Shown: positions 46,616-55,767 of the stretch, piece by piece
Position numbering within the stretch: position 1 is the first letter of the stretch
How the letters are laid out: the number at the start of each line of letters is the position of its first letter
Origin: JALORV01 sp963754065
GTDB lineage: Bacteria; Pseudomonadota; Gammaproteobacteria; Burkholderiales; Burkholderiaceae_F
NCBI GenBank assembly: GCA_963754065.1
Contig: CAVWFH010000018.1
Span: 20,014 to 84,013, forward strand
Reading direction: 5' to 3'
DNA length: 64,000 nt
Notes under the pieces: generated by a model
The model's input: only the letters and a program-made list of their open reading frames with translations
Database searches by the model: none
What the model was told of the DNA's origin: nothing
Program-made: the position numbers and the translations under genes

Positions 46616-47547
46616 GGGGTCTCCCTGTTGGCGCTGCCCGACTGGGCGGGCGCCGTCGATGGTCTGGACAACACATAGACACCGGCGAGCACGAGTGCGG
46701 TGCCGGCCATCTGCCAGCCACCCACGGTCTCGCCGAGAAACACATAAGCCAGTGCAATCGTGGCCACCGGTCCCACCATGGCCGCGAGCGACGTGCGGCC
46801 GGCACCGATTCGTTCGACCGCCATCATCGTGGCGAACACCGGCAATACGGTGCACAACAGTCCGTTGACCAGCGACAGCCAGTACACCGGCGCCGGCTGC
46901 TGCAACGCAGTCAGCGGATTGAGCAGCGCGAACTGCACGAACACGGCGACGGTCGATACACACATCGCGTAGGACGTCAGGCGGATTGCACCAACACGCC
47001 GCACCAGCTCCCCCGACATCACGAGATACACGGCATAGCAGACGGCGCTCCCGAACACCAGCATGGCGCCGAGCGGGACGCCCTCACCTTCGAGGCTGAC
47101 ATCGTGCAGGAACACCAGCAGGATGCCGCCATAGGCGAGTGCAAGTGCGGAGACATCGCGCCGGTTGAATCGCTTGCCGAGAAAAAGTGCCGACATCAAC
47201 AGGACGATGGTCGGGTTGAGGTACAGGATCAGGCGTTCGAGTGCTGCGGTGATGAACTGCAGCCCGAGGAAGTCGAGATAGCTCGCGGCATAGTAGCCGA
47301 GCAGGCCGATGACGATCAGGTGCCGGTGATCCCGCGCCGTCAGGGCCGGTGCGCCGCGGCTGCTCCACAGATACGCCGCGACAAAGAACGGCACCGAGAA
47401 AGCCATGCGCAGGGCAATCAGCGTGGCGGCATCGACGCCGTGCCGGTAGGCGAGCTTGACGACGATCGCCTTGGCCGAAAACAGCACGCTGCCGACGACG
47501 GCCAGCGCGAGTCCGATCAGAAACAGGCGGCGCGCGGAGTGGGACAC
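46612..47547 (-). CDS. EamA/DMT family transporter
   Basis: A 311-residue ten-helix exporter with two EamA repeats. VGSVLFSAKAIVVKLAYRHGV opens the first repeat, ALERLILYLNPTIVLLMSALF ends it, and TSLAAMVGPVATIALAYVFLGE marks the second. It is the third EamA protein of the window and is not closely similar to the others. It is coupled to the quinone oxidoreductase gene downstream, which might mean shared induction by a toxic compound. The substrate is unknown. Confidence 0.92.
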   Translation of the reverse strand: MSHSARRLFLIGLALAVVGSVLFSAKAIVVKLAYRHGVDAATLIALRMAFSVPFFVAAYLWSSRGAPALTARDHRHLIVIGLLGYYAASYLDFLGLQFITAALERLILYLNPTIVLLMSALFLGKRFNRRDVSALALAYGGILLVFLHDVSLEGEGVPLGAMLVFGSAVCYAVYLVMSGELVRRVGAIRLTSYAMCVSTVAVFVQFALLNPLTALQQPAPVYWLSLVNGLLCTVLPVFATMMAVERIGAGRTSLAAMVGPVATIALAYVFLGETVGGWQMAGTALVLAGVYVLSRPSTAPAQSGSANRETP

Positions 47548-47577
47548 CGGCGCATTCTACGGAGGCGCCTGGGCGCT

Positions 47578-47958
47578 TCATGCGCGCGACTGCGTTCGCC
47601 ATGCGCCCCACGCCAGGCAGGCCCAGCCTGCGATGAACGCCGCCCCACCGAACGGAGTGACGATCCCCAGCGTACGCGTACCGGTCAACGCCAGCGCGTA
47701 CAGGCTGCCGCTGAAAAGCACGATGCCGGTGAGAAAGAGCACGCCGGCGGACGTGGTGGCGCGTCCTGGCCAACGCACCACCGCCCACGCGACCGCCAGC
47801 AGCGCGAGGGAGTGCACCAGCTGGTACCGCACACCGGTCTCGAAAGTGATGAGCAGTTCCGGCGCCAGTCGCGCCTTCAGCGCATGCGCGCCGAACGCAC
47901 CGGCCGCCACGCCAATCAGTGCGGACACTGAACCCAGCGCAAAGAAGCGTCGTTCCAT
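47578..47958 (-). CDS. DUF423 membrane protein (YgdD-like)
   Basis: A 126-residue protein with four hydrophobic helices of the DUF423 family. The typical start ALIGVAAGAFGAHALK, the YQLVHSLALLAVA helix and TPFGGAAFIAGW near the end are present. ATG 47958 follows GGAAGGA, which decides the start over two upstream codons. Function of the family is unknown. It is divergent from sugE. Confidence 0.92.
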   Translation of the reverse strand: MERRFFALGSVSALIGVAAGAFGAHALKARLAPELLITFETGVRYQLVHSLALLAVAWAVVRWPGRATTSAGVLFLTGIVLFSGSLYALALTGTRTLGIVTPFGGAAFIAGWACLAWGAWRTQSRA

Positions 47959-48010
47959 TGCATTCCTTCCGATTGCCATTCGACAGGGCCGAACCGCGCT
48001 CACGTCGCTG

Positions 48011-48054
48011 CTCCCTGTGCAGCACAGGGAGGCCCGTCGCACTTAAGATGTGCG
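48011..48054. repeat. two tandem hairpins in the sugE leader
   Basis: CTCCCTGTG-CAG-CACAGGGAG (48011-48031) is a perfect 9-bp stem, followed by CGCAC-TTAAGAT-GTGCG (48038-48054). They lie between the divergent DUF423 and sugE starts, 30-75 bp before sugE. Two stems recall the guanidine-II riboswitch that often precedes sugE/gdx genes, but neither loop carries the needed ACGR. They may instead be a protein operator or a stalled-transcription structure. Confidence 0.55.
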
Positions 48055-48086
48055 CCACCCCCTGTACACGCTCACGCTTGACCGCC

Positions 48087-48434
48087 ATGTCCTGGACACA
48101 GCCGACGCCCGCCCAAGCATGGATTCTGCTCGTCCTCGCTGGGTTGCTCGAAATTGGCTGGGCCGTCGGCATGAAGTACACGGACGGTTTTTCACGGGCG
48201 GGACCGAGCGCCATTGTTCTGACCACCGCGATGCTGTCTTTCTGGCTGCTGGCGCTGGCCATGAAGGCACTGCCCGTGGGCACGGCGTACGCGGTCTGGG
48301 TCGGTATCGGCGCGGCCGGCGCAGCGGTGTTCGGCATGCTCCTGTTCCGCGAGCCAGCAACGATCGCGCGGGTGATCTGCCTGCTGCTGATCGTGGGTGG
48401 CGTGGTGGGACTCAAGATCGTGTCCGATCACTGA
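48087..48434 (+). CDS. sugE: SMR family transporter SugE/Gdx (guanidinium/quaternary ammonium exporter)
   Basis: A 115-residue four-helix small multidrug resistance protein. The essential membrane Glu is in LAGLLEIGWAVGMKYTDGF near residue 22. GTAYAVWVGIGAAGAAVFG and IVGGVVGLKIV complete the pattern of the SugE/Gdx branch, which exports guanidinium and some quaternary ammonium compounds as antiparallel dimers. Its leader has two hairpins. Assignment to the Gdx branch rather than EmrE is by similarity. Confidence 0.93.
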   Translation: MSWTQPTPAQAWILLVLAGLLEIGWAVGMKYTDGFSRAGPSAIVLTTAMLSFWLLALAMKALPVGTAYAVWVGIGAAGAAVFGMLLFREPATIARVICLLLIVGGVVGLKIVSDH

Positions 48435-48552
48435 ACCCGCACGCCCGGCACCGTTCGCTCCTTTGGCGCAGCGTTCTGCGCCGTCCGGGCGTCGGGCCAT
48501 CGCTCCTGAAGGGACACGCCGCGTGGCGTTGTTATGCTGCGCGCCGCCTCAT

Positions 48553-50022
48553 ATGACGATCATGCGTCCGTTCACTTCCGCACTTGTACTTGTCGCCTTA
48601 CTGGCGCTGGCGGCATGCCGGCCCGGCACGGGCCCGCGCGCCGACGGACTCGAGCCGTGTCGCCTTCCCGGGGTCGAACGCGAAATCCTGTGCGGCGCGG
48701 TATCGATGCCCGAAGATCCAGACGCGCCGGGCGGCCGAAAGATCGACATTCACTTCGCGGTCGTGCCCGCCGTGGCGCGCAACAAGCAGCCGGACCCGGT
48801 GTTCGTGTTCGCCGGTGGGCCGGGCCAGGCGGCGACCCGCGTGATCGGCATCACGATGCCGATCTTCGCGGAACTGAATGCCCGCCGCGACATCGTGTTC
48901 ATCGACCAGCGTGGCACGGGAAAGTCGAGCCCGCTCGACTGCCCGGATGACCAGCCCTCGCTGGCGGCCACACTCGATCCGTCGCACCAACTCGAACGAC
49001 TGCGACGCTGCCTGCGTGAACTGCGCGCCGACACGCGGCAGTACGCCACCTGGATTGCGGTGGACGACTTCGACGCGGTGCGCATGAAGCTCGGCGCAGC
49101 GCGCATCAATCTCTGGGGAGGATCGTACGGAACGCGTGCGGCACTCGAATACCTGCGGCGCTACCCGCAGCATGTGCGAACGGCGGTGCTGGACGGCGTG
49201 GCGCCGCCGGACATGACGCTGCCCGCAGCCTTTTCACTGGACGCGGAAGCAGCGCTGGCCGGCTTGTCCGCCGCCTGCCGGTCCGACGAACGCTGCCGAG
49301 CCCGCTTTCCCGATTTCGATGCGCGCATCGGTGCGCTCCTCGAGCGCGCCGACACCGGCTTCGAGATCACCGTGGCCGATCCGCTGACCGGCCGGCCGCA
49401 GACGCTGCAGGTGGACCGGCCGCTGCTCGCATCACTGCTGCGCGTGCCTTTGTACCTGCCCACCCTGGGTGCGGTGCTGCCTCAGGCACTGGCCGCGGCC
49501 GGAGGAGGCGACTTCACTGCACTCGTCGCACTGACGGTTGCCGTGAGCGGTCGCGTCAGCGAAAACTTTGCGCTCGGCATGCACTTCGCCGTCATCTGCG
49601 CGGAGGATCTGCCGCGGCTCGGTCCCACGCACCGCAAGGTCGCTGCCGCCACGCGCTTTGGAACCACCTTTGCGGACATGTACGCGGACGCGTGCACCGC
49701 GATTGCGACGCGCCCCGTCCCCGAGGGCTTCTATCAGGTCCCGCGTTCAGAGGTGCCGGTGCTCATTCTGTCCGGCGGCCTGGACCCTGCCACGCCGCCG
49801 CGCCACGGCAGCTCGGTTGCCGAGCGCCTCGGCAATGCGCGTCATGTGGTCTCTCCTCATCTCGGCCACGGACTCAGCGGGCAGGCATGCGCCCCTCGTC
49901 TGATTACCCGTTTCATCCGCGCAGGCGACTTCGTGGAACTCGACGCTGCCTGCCTCGAGAAGCTGCCGCCCGCGAGCTTCTTCGAGCCGATCGAAGCACC
50001 GTCCTCCAAGAAGGCGCAATGA
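48553..50022 (+). CDS. exported alpha/beta-hydrolase, tripeptidyl aminopeptidase-like lipoprotein
   Basis: A 489-residue serine hydrolase of the TAP/proline iminopeptidase-like group. The signal ends LLALAAC, a lipobox, so it is probably a lipoprotein outside the cytoplasm. The oxyanion region VFVFAGGPGQAAT, DQRGTGKS, the nucleophile GGSYGTRAAL and the C-terminal LILSGGLDPATPP with HLGHGLSG supply the catalytic set. The start is ATG 48553. The stop overlaps the ABC ATPase gene (ATGA), so hydrolase and exporter are probably one operon. Confidence 0.88.
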   Translation: MTIMRPFTSALVLVALLALAACRPGTGPRADGLEPCRLPGVEREILCGAVSMPEDPDAPGGRKIDIHFAVVPAVARNKQPDPVFVFAGGPGQAATRVIGITMPIFAELNARRDIVFIDQRGTGKSSPLDCPDDQPSLAATLDPSHQLERLRRCLRELRADTRQYATWIAVDDFDAVRMKLGAARINLWGGSYGTRAALEYLRRYPQHVRTAVLDGVAPPDMTLPAAFSLDAEAALAGLSAACRSDERCRARFPDFDARIGALLERADTGFEITVADPLTGRPQTLQVDRPLLASLLRVPLYLPTLGAVLPQALAAAGGGDFTALVALTVAVSGRVSENFALGMHFAVICAEDLPRLGPTHRKVAAATRFGTTFADMYADACTAIATRPVPEGFYQVPRSEVPVLILSGGLDPATPPRHGSSVAERLGNARHVVSPHLGHGLSGQACAPRLITRFIRAGDFVELDAACLEKLPPASFFEPIEAPSSKKAQ

Positions 50023-50792
50023 TCGAGGCACGCCACCTCGCCAAATCGTTCACCGCTCGCGTGCAGCGCCGCCGCACGCAGGTCGCTGCCGTGGTCGACG
50101 TCAGTTTCGACGCCCCGGACGGCACGATCACCGCGCTGCTGGGACCCAACGGGGCCGGCAAGACCACCACACTGCGCATGGTCGGCACGCTGGTCGAAGC
50201 CGACGCCGGCAGCATTACCGTCGGCGGACTCGACGTGCGTCGCAATGCACGCGGCATCCGGGCACAGCTGGGCATGCTGTCCGATGCGCGCGGCCTGTAT
50301 GCGCGGCTCACGGCCCGAGAGAACATCGCCTACTACGGAGATCTGCGCGGCATCGGACGCGCGGCGCTGGAGGAACGGCTGGCGATGCTGTCGGAACTGC
50401 TCGACATGGCGCCACTGCTCGACCGCCGAACCGAGGGCTTCAGCACCGGCGAGCGCATGAAGGTCGCCCTGGCACGCGCGCTGATCCACGATCCGCAACA
50501 CCTGATCCTCGACGAGCCGACCAGTGGGCTGGACGTGATGTCGACACGCGCCTTGCGACGGCTGCTGGTCCACCTTCGCTCGCAGGGCAAGTGCATCGTG
50601 CTGTCCTCGCACATCATGCCGGAAGTCGAGCAACTCGCCGACCGCATCGTCATCGTTGCGCACGGGCGCAGCATCGCGCAGGGCAGTGGTGACGAGATCC
50701 GGCGCCAGGCCGGCGCAGCCACTCTGGAGGATGCCTTCGTCGCGCTGGCGTATGGCAATGAGGCAGCGCAGGCCGGGGCAGCGCCGCGATGA
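50019..50792 (+). CDS. natA: ABC transporter ATP-binding protein, NatA type
   Basis: A 257-residue ATPase. The Walker A motif is GPNGAGKTTT near residue 42, the ABC signature FSTGERMKVALARAL, and Walker B LILDEPTSGLD. The switch His is in SSHIMPEVE. Similarity and the neighbouring permease point to the NatAB Na+ exporter group or a related ABC-2 exporter. Start ATG 50019 overlaps the hydrolase stop, and the end overlaps natB by 4 bp. Confidence 0.92.
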   Translation: MIEARHLAKSFTARVQRRRTQVAAVVDVSFDAPDGTITALLGPNGAGKTTTLRMVGTLVEADAGSITVGGLDVRRNARGIRAQLGMLSDARGLYARLTARENIAYYGDLRGIGRAALEERLAMLSELLDMAPLLDRRTEGFSTGERMKVALARALIHDPQHLILDEPTSGLDVMSTRALRRLLVHLRSQGKCIVLSSHIMPEVEQLADRIVIVAHGRSIAQGSGDEIRRQAGAATLEDAFVALAYGNEAAQAGAAPR

Positions 50793-51961
50793 GAGCCGCC
50801 GCCGTCGTCTTCGCCAAGGAACTCAGGGATGCGCTGCGCGACCGGCGCACCTGGATCGTGGTGCTGCTGAGCTCGCTGCTGGCCGGTCCCGTCTCGCTGC
50901 TGCTGATCGCCAGTTTCGTGTCGAGTGCGGAGGAAAGCGCCGCACGGCGCGAAGTGGTCATTGCCAATGCCGCCGCCGCGCCGACCCTCGTCAACTTCCT
51001 CCAACGCAACGGGGCGACGATCCGTGACGCACCCGCGGACTTCCGCGAACAGTTGCGTTCCGGCCGCCTGCAGAACGCCGTGGTCGTGATTCCCGACGAC
51101 TTCGGCCAGCGCCTGGCGGCTGGCGAAACCATCCGCCTCGACGTCGTGTTCGACGAAACCGCAAACCGCGCGCAGACGGCGGTGCGAACGACGATGGCAC
51201 TGTTGCAGGGCTTCAACGGTGAACTCGGTACACAGCGCCTGCTCGCCCGCGGCGTCAGTCCGCAAGTGTTGAAGCCACTGCAGGTCGAGGAAGTCAACCT
51301 CGCCGGCAGCCGCGCACGCGGCGCTCAGCTGCTGTTCCTGGTGCCCTGGCTCGCCTTGGTGGGAGCGGTCGTCGGTGCGATCAGCGTCGCCATCGACGTG
51401 ACGGCCGGAGAGCGCGAGCGCGGCTCACTCGAGCCGCTGCTGATGAATCCGGTGGCGACCGGCTCGCTCGTGCTCGGCAAGTGGGCAGTGGCCGCGACCT
51501 GCTCGGCCGCCGTCGTGCTGCTCACGCTCGCCGGCTTCACCGCAGCGCTGCAGTTTGTCCGCAGCGAGAACCTGGCGGCACTGATGCAGTTCGGCCTGCC
51601 TGAGGTGGCGCTGTTCATCGTGCTGCTGCTGCCATTTTCGGCCATGGTGGGCTCGCTCAACATGCTGGCAGCAACCTATGGACGCAGCCACAAGGAGGCA
51701 CAGACCTACGCGAGCTATATCACGATGCTGGTGAACTTCGTGCCGATCCTGCCGCTGTTCCTGACGATCCGCGATGCGCCGTGGCAGCTCCTCGTGCCGG
51801 CGCTGGGTCAGCAGACCGTGCTGATGCGTGCGCTGCGCGGCGAAGTCGTCTCGACCACGGACATCGTGCTGCCGTCGGCCATTGCACTCGCGGTCACCGC
51901 CGCGGCGCTGCTCTTGCAGGCGCGACTGCTGCGCGACGAGCGCATTGTCTTCTCCAGGTAA
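50789..51961 (+). CDS. natB: ABC-2 type permease, NatB-like
   Basis: A 390-residue membrane subunit. The first helix (TWIVVLLSSLLAGPVSLLLI) is followed by a large extracytoplasmic domain of about 150 residues (EESAARREVVIANAAAA onward). Five or six helices follow, with the ABC-2 phrase TAGERERGSLEPLLMNPV, and LRNNMLAATYGRSHKEAQTYAS-like family segments are represented by MLAATYGRSHKEAQTY. The layout matches NatB of the Na+ exporter. The exported substrate is not established. Confidence 0.9.
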   Translation: MRAAAVVFAKELRDALRDRRTWIVVLLSSLLAGPVSLLLIASFVSSAEESAARREVVIANAAAAPTLVNFLQRNGATIRDAPADFREQLRSGRLQNAVVVIPDDFGQRLAAGETIRLDVVFDETANRAQTAVRTTMALLQGFNGELGTQRLLARGVSPQVLKPLQVEEVNLAGSRARGAQLLFLVPWLALVGAVVGAISVAIDVTAGERERGSLEPLLMNPVATGSLVLGKWAVAATCSAAVVLLTLAGFTAALQFVRSENLAALMQFGLPEVALFIVLLLPFSAMVGSLNMLAATYGRSHKEAQTYASYITMLVNFVPILPLFLTIRDAPWQLLVPALGQQTVLMRALRGEVVSTTDIVLPSAIALAVTAAALLLQARLLRDERIVFSR

Positions 51962-52137
51962 TTCGCGCCTCCGGGTGCCGGGCCGCGCAGCCGATGTCGG
52001 ACGCGCCGGCCGGCAGGTCTGGGGCCCGGGGCAGCGCCTTCCGCACATGGAAGACCCCCGACAGATCGCAGTTCGGTCCTCGGGCAGCGTCAATTCCGGC
52101 GATTACGGGACCGCTCGGGTGCGATAATCGCGCTCCG

Positions 52138-53550
52138 ATGTCCGAGCCGATGACCGCCACCGAGCCCCAGGTCGCCACGGGACCGTCGTCCGTGCCGATG
52201 CCGAAGACGATCGGGCGCTTCACGATCCTCAACGAGATCGGTCGCGGTTCCTATGGCGTCGTCTGGGCGGCGCAGGATCCCGTGCTGGCCCGCGAGGTCG
52301 CGATCAAGGTCATCCCGCTCGCGCGCGAGGCGGAGTTCAGGACGCAGATCGAAGCCAACTTCCTGCGCGAGGCAAAGTCCGCCGGCGGGATGAGCCATCC
52401 CAGCATCGTCACGATCTACGACGCCGGCAAGACCGATGCCTTCGCCTACATCGCGATGGAGCGGCTGCACGGGCAGGACCTGCACGAGTACCTGGCGAGC
52501 GGCAACCGCATGAGCCCGCGGCAGGCAGCGTCGATGATGATGCGTCTGGCCGATGCCATCCATTACGCCAACAAGCGCGGCCTGGTCCATCGCGATATCA
52601 AGCCGTCGAACATTTTCCTGTCGCGCGACCTCAAGCCCAAGCTGCTCGACTTCGGTACCGCGCTGGCTCCCACCCCGCGCGACGCCAAGGACAAAGGCAC
52701 GCGCCAGCTGGTGGGCACGCCGAATTACATGTCGCCCGAGCAGGCCAAGGGCGAGCCGCTCGATGCACGCAGCGACATCTTCTCGCTTGGCACCATCCTG
52801 TACGAGCTGCTGGCAGGCCGCCGCGCCTTCGACGGCCGCACCATCGACGAGACGCTCGAACAGGTCCTCGGCGCGCGCCCGCGCGCCGTCGACAAGATTC
52901 GGCCCGAGACGCCGGAGCCGCTGGTGGCCATCGTGCGCAAGGCGATGGAGCGCGATCCGGCGAATCGTTACCAGAAGGCCTCGGACTTTCGCAACGCACT
53001 GGCCGACTTCGTCGACGGTTCGCGCGCTCCGGGCGCCGATCTGTCGGCAGCGACACGACCGGCGGACTTCACGCCCCCGCCGGCGGCGCGCATCGGTCTC
53101 AAGGTCCTGGTCAGCGGTGCCGCACTGCTCGCGGCGATTGTCGTGATCTTCATCGCGCTGCGCCCGCAACCTGCGCCGCCACCTCCGGTGGTCAATGCGG
53201 TCCCGGTACCGGTGACACCCGCTCCACCGCCAGCGGTGGAGACGCCATCCGAAACCGCCGCTCCGCTTGAGGATCCAAAGCCCGCAGAGACCAAGGCGGG
53301 GATGCGGCGGCGGACCGAGTCGGCGACCGCGGCGGTTCCCGTGCGCGACGGCACCGTCAACCTTGCGGTCACGCCCTGGGGCGAAGTGTTTGTCGACGGC
53401 GTCGCCCGCGGGGTGTCGCCGCCCCTGACGCAGCTGTCCTTGTCGCCCGGTGCCCACACGATCGAAATCCGCAACAGTTCGGCACCGCCACTTTCCGTTC
53501 GCATCGAACTTCGCTCCGGCGAGGCGATTTCCCTGCAGCATCGCTTCTAG
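52138..53550 (+). CDS. transmembrane Ser/Thr protein kinase with C-terminal PEGA-like domain
   Basis: A 470-residue Hanks-type kinase with a full catalytic set. It has Gly loop IGRGSYGVVW near residue 32, Lys in VAIKVIP near 54, catalytic loop HRDIKPSN near 148, DFGT near 166, and SPEQAKGE after the activation segment. One helix lies near 322-340 (LLAAIVVIFIAL). A Pro-rich linker follows, then an extracytoplasmic PEGA-like module (PWGEVFVDGVARGVSPPL). A pseudokinase paralogue and a TPR lipoprotein follow on the same strand. Targets are unknown. Confidence 0.92.
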   Translation: MSEPMTATEPQVATGPSSVPMPKTIGRFTILNEIGRGSYGVVWAAQDPVLAREVAIKVIPLAREAEFRTQIEANFLREAKSAGGMSHPSIVTIYDAGKTDAFAYIAMERLHGQDLHEYLASGNRMSPRQAASMMMRLADAIHYANKRGLVHRDIKPSNIFLSRDLKPKLLDFGTALAPTPRDAKDKGTRQLVGTPNYMSPEQAKGEPLDARSDIFSLGTILYELLAGRRAFDGRTIDETLEQVLGARPRAVDKIRPETPEPLVAIVRKAMERDPANRYQKASDFRNALADFVDGSRAPGADLSAATRPADFTPPPAARIGLKVLVSGAALLAAIVVIFIALRPQPAPPPPVVNAVPVPVTPAPPPAVETPSETAAPLEDPKPAETKAGMRRRTESATAAVPVRDGTVNLAVTPWGEVFVDGVARGVSPPLTQLSLSPGAHTIEIRNSSAPPLSVRIELRSGEAISLQHRF

Positions 53551-53769
53551 CCCATGCAGCGACGCATGGCAGCCCGATGACACGACAGGTCGCCGAGCAA
53601 TGCTGCTCGGTTCGAGCCTTCATTGGGACGACGATTGACCCCCTTTTCCTTCGTTTGCGCCGGTTGAGTCCATCGCGCGCATCGGCTAGCCTCGACAGGC
53701 CATGAATCGGACCGCCGACTCGGATCGCGCGCGTTTGCTGCGCGCTGCACCGACCGTGGGCGCAGGCTG

Positions 53770-55303
53770 ATGTCGCAGACCGTTGCATCGAAGTCGCCGA
53801 CCCTGTCGCCCAACCCCAAGCTGGTCGGTCGCTATTCGGTGCTGCGCGAACTGCGCCGCGATCGTTACACCACCGTCTATCTCGCCTTCGATCCCGTTCT
53901 GAACCGCGAACTCGTGGTGAAGTCGGTGCAGTTGCATCCGGCCAGCGCTCAGGACCGCGCAGCCCATGAGCGCGTCGAACAGGCTTTCATGCGGCAGGCG
54001 CAGGCCGCCGGCCGCCTGCACCATCCGCACATCGTCACCGTCTTCGATGCCGGTCATGTCAATCGCATTGGCTACATCGCGCTCGAGAAAGTCGACGGCA
54101 AGATGCTCGATGAGCTGCTCACCGAGGGCTACCGGCCGGGATTCCTGCAGGCGGCCGACATCGTCGCGCGGGTTGCCGACGCTGTCGAGTTCGCGCATGC
54201 GCGCGCCATTCCGCATGGCCACCTGTCACCGTCCCGCATTTATCTGCAGGGGCCGGAACGCACGCCCAAGGTGATGGGATTCGGTGGCTGGATCGACAGC
54301 GGAATGACCGGAGATTTCGAGCTGCACGGCACGGACCGCCTGCTTCCGTACTTCGGCGACGAATTGTCGGGAGAGGCACGCCGCAAGGACATCCGCGCGC
54401 TCGGCGCGCTGCTCTTCCTGCTGCTGACCGGCACACGCCCTGATGTGAAGACCCTGCGTGCGCAGGGCAAGATGAGCGAAAGTCCGATCCTGCAGCTCAA
54501 GCCCAATGCGCCGCTCGCGCTCGCCGAGATTGCCGAGCAGGCGCTGGAGCTGGGCGGAACGCGGGTGTTCGCCACCGCCGCGCAGGTGCGCAACGCGCTG
54601 ACAACCTATCTCTGGGGCAACCGCGGTGACATGCCGCTGCCGGGTTCGGCAACGATCACCGGCATGCCGGCCCGACTCGACCGTGATACCGCAGCGGGCC
54701 GCGACGATGACCGTGGCAACGCTGGTCGCCACGCCGGCACGCTCCGGACCAACGCGAGACAGTCCCAGCCGGTGGCGCAGGCACGCGGTGGCTGGTCTGG
54801 TCGGTGTCGTGGCCATTGCCGCCATTGCCGGCATCGGAATGCAGGGGAACCTATTCGGCGGTCGAACCGTAACGACAAGTTCAGCGCGCGACACGACGGT
54901 GAGCGTGCCGGTCGCGAGCCCGGTATCGGCGATGGACTCCGCATCTTCGACTACGCTCGCGGCGACCAGCGCACCGGTCGGAGGCGAGGAACTCGGCGCT
55001 ATTCCGGGCACCGGGACAGCAGACATCGCGCAGGGCGCCCTGCGCACTTCGCCGACGCGCCCGGCCCCCGCGCGCGCTGCGGTGGTCCAGGGAGCCCTGG
55101 GCGTTATTGCGCTCGCAGTCGCCCCTTGGGGTACGGTCTATGTCAACGGGGATGCGCGCGGCACGACCCCGCCGCTAACACAACTGACCTTGCCCGCAGG
55201 CCGCTACACAATCGAGATTCGCAACGGCGAGCGCACACCGTACATTGCACAGGTGGATGTCACTCCTGAGCGTCCGCAGCAGATCCGGCATCGATTCCAA
55301 TGA
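53770..55303 (+). CDS. transmembrane pseudokinase with PEGA-like domain (one frameshift)
   Basis: A paralogue of the preceding kinase, about 510 residues once a frame break near 54690-54705 is bridged. The kinase fold is recognisable (HHPHIVTVFDAGHVNRIGYIALEK) but catalytic elements are lost. The Gly loop reads LRRDRYTTVY, the HRD loop is HGHLSPSR near residue 148, and DFG is GFGG. Lys in LVVKSV is kept. The second frame supplies the helix AVAGLVGVVAIAAIAGIGM and a PEGA-like module (PWGTVYVNGDARGTTPPL). It probably acts as a scaffold or allosteric partner of the active kinase. The frame break may be artefactual. Confidence 0.85.
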
Positions 55304-55767
55304 ACGACCTGACGGCTCACACACTGCTCCGGTGCACCGCGCCGCTGGCCTTCACCGTCCTCAGTGGCTGTGCGGCATTTGCTCCGCCACCGCCTCCGCC
55401 GCCTGCGCCGCCGCCGACCATCAGCATTGCCCGCCTGTATGACCAACCGGCGGAGCGCGCCTTCATCAGCGGCCTGCGCTATTACGAAGAGGGTCAGTAC
55501 GAGCGCGCCGAGACGCTCATCAAGCGCTCACTGGCCGAGGGCCTGCGTGACCCCTATGACGTCGCAGTAGCACAGAAGCACCTTGCCTTCATCGCGTGCG
55601 CCTACAACCGGCCGGCGGACTGCGAGCAGGCGTTCCGCGCTGCCTTCGTCGCCGACCCGAACTTCAGACTCGCCGAAGCGGAGGTCGGGCATCCCCTCTG
55701 GGGCCCGGTCTACAAACGCGTCGCCGCGGAACAGACGCCCCGGCCTGCACCGTCGGCATCGAAGTAG
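55300..55767 (+). CDS. TssQ-like TPR lipoprotein
   Basis: A 155-residue lipoprotein with lipobox LSGC and a Pro-rich spacer of APPPPPPPAPPPT type. TPR-like helices follow (FISGLRYYEEGQYERAETLI and AQKHLAFIACAYNRPADCEQ). It ends with the family-typical AEVGHPLWGPVYKRV. This matches lipoproteins annotated as the TssQ family, linked to type VI secretion in Betaproteobacteria, but no core T6SS gene is nearby. Its ATG overlaps the pseudokinase stop (ATGA), so it belongs to the same unit. It is likely a periplasmic partner of the two PEGA domains. Confidence 0.75.
   Translation: MNDLTAHTLLRCTAPLAFTVLSGCAAFAPPPPPPPAPPPTISIARLYDQPAERAFISGLRYYEEGQYERAETLIKRSLAEGLRDPYDVAVAQKHLAFIACAYNRPADCEQAFRAAFVADPNFRLAEAEVGHPLWGPVYKRVAAEQTPRPAPSASK

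Noticed and set aside
48000..48086. Guanidine-II (mini-ykkC) riboswitch before sugE
   Set aside because: Two stems are present, but the required ACGR tetraloops are missing from both.
52138..55767. Type VI secretion locus
   Set aside because: Only a TssQ-like lipoprotein and kinases are present. None of the tss core genes (sheath, Hcp, VgrG, ClpV, baseplate) is in the window.
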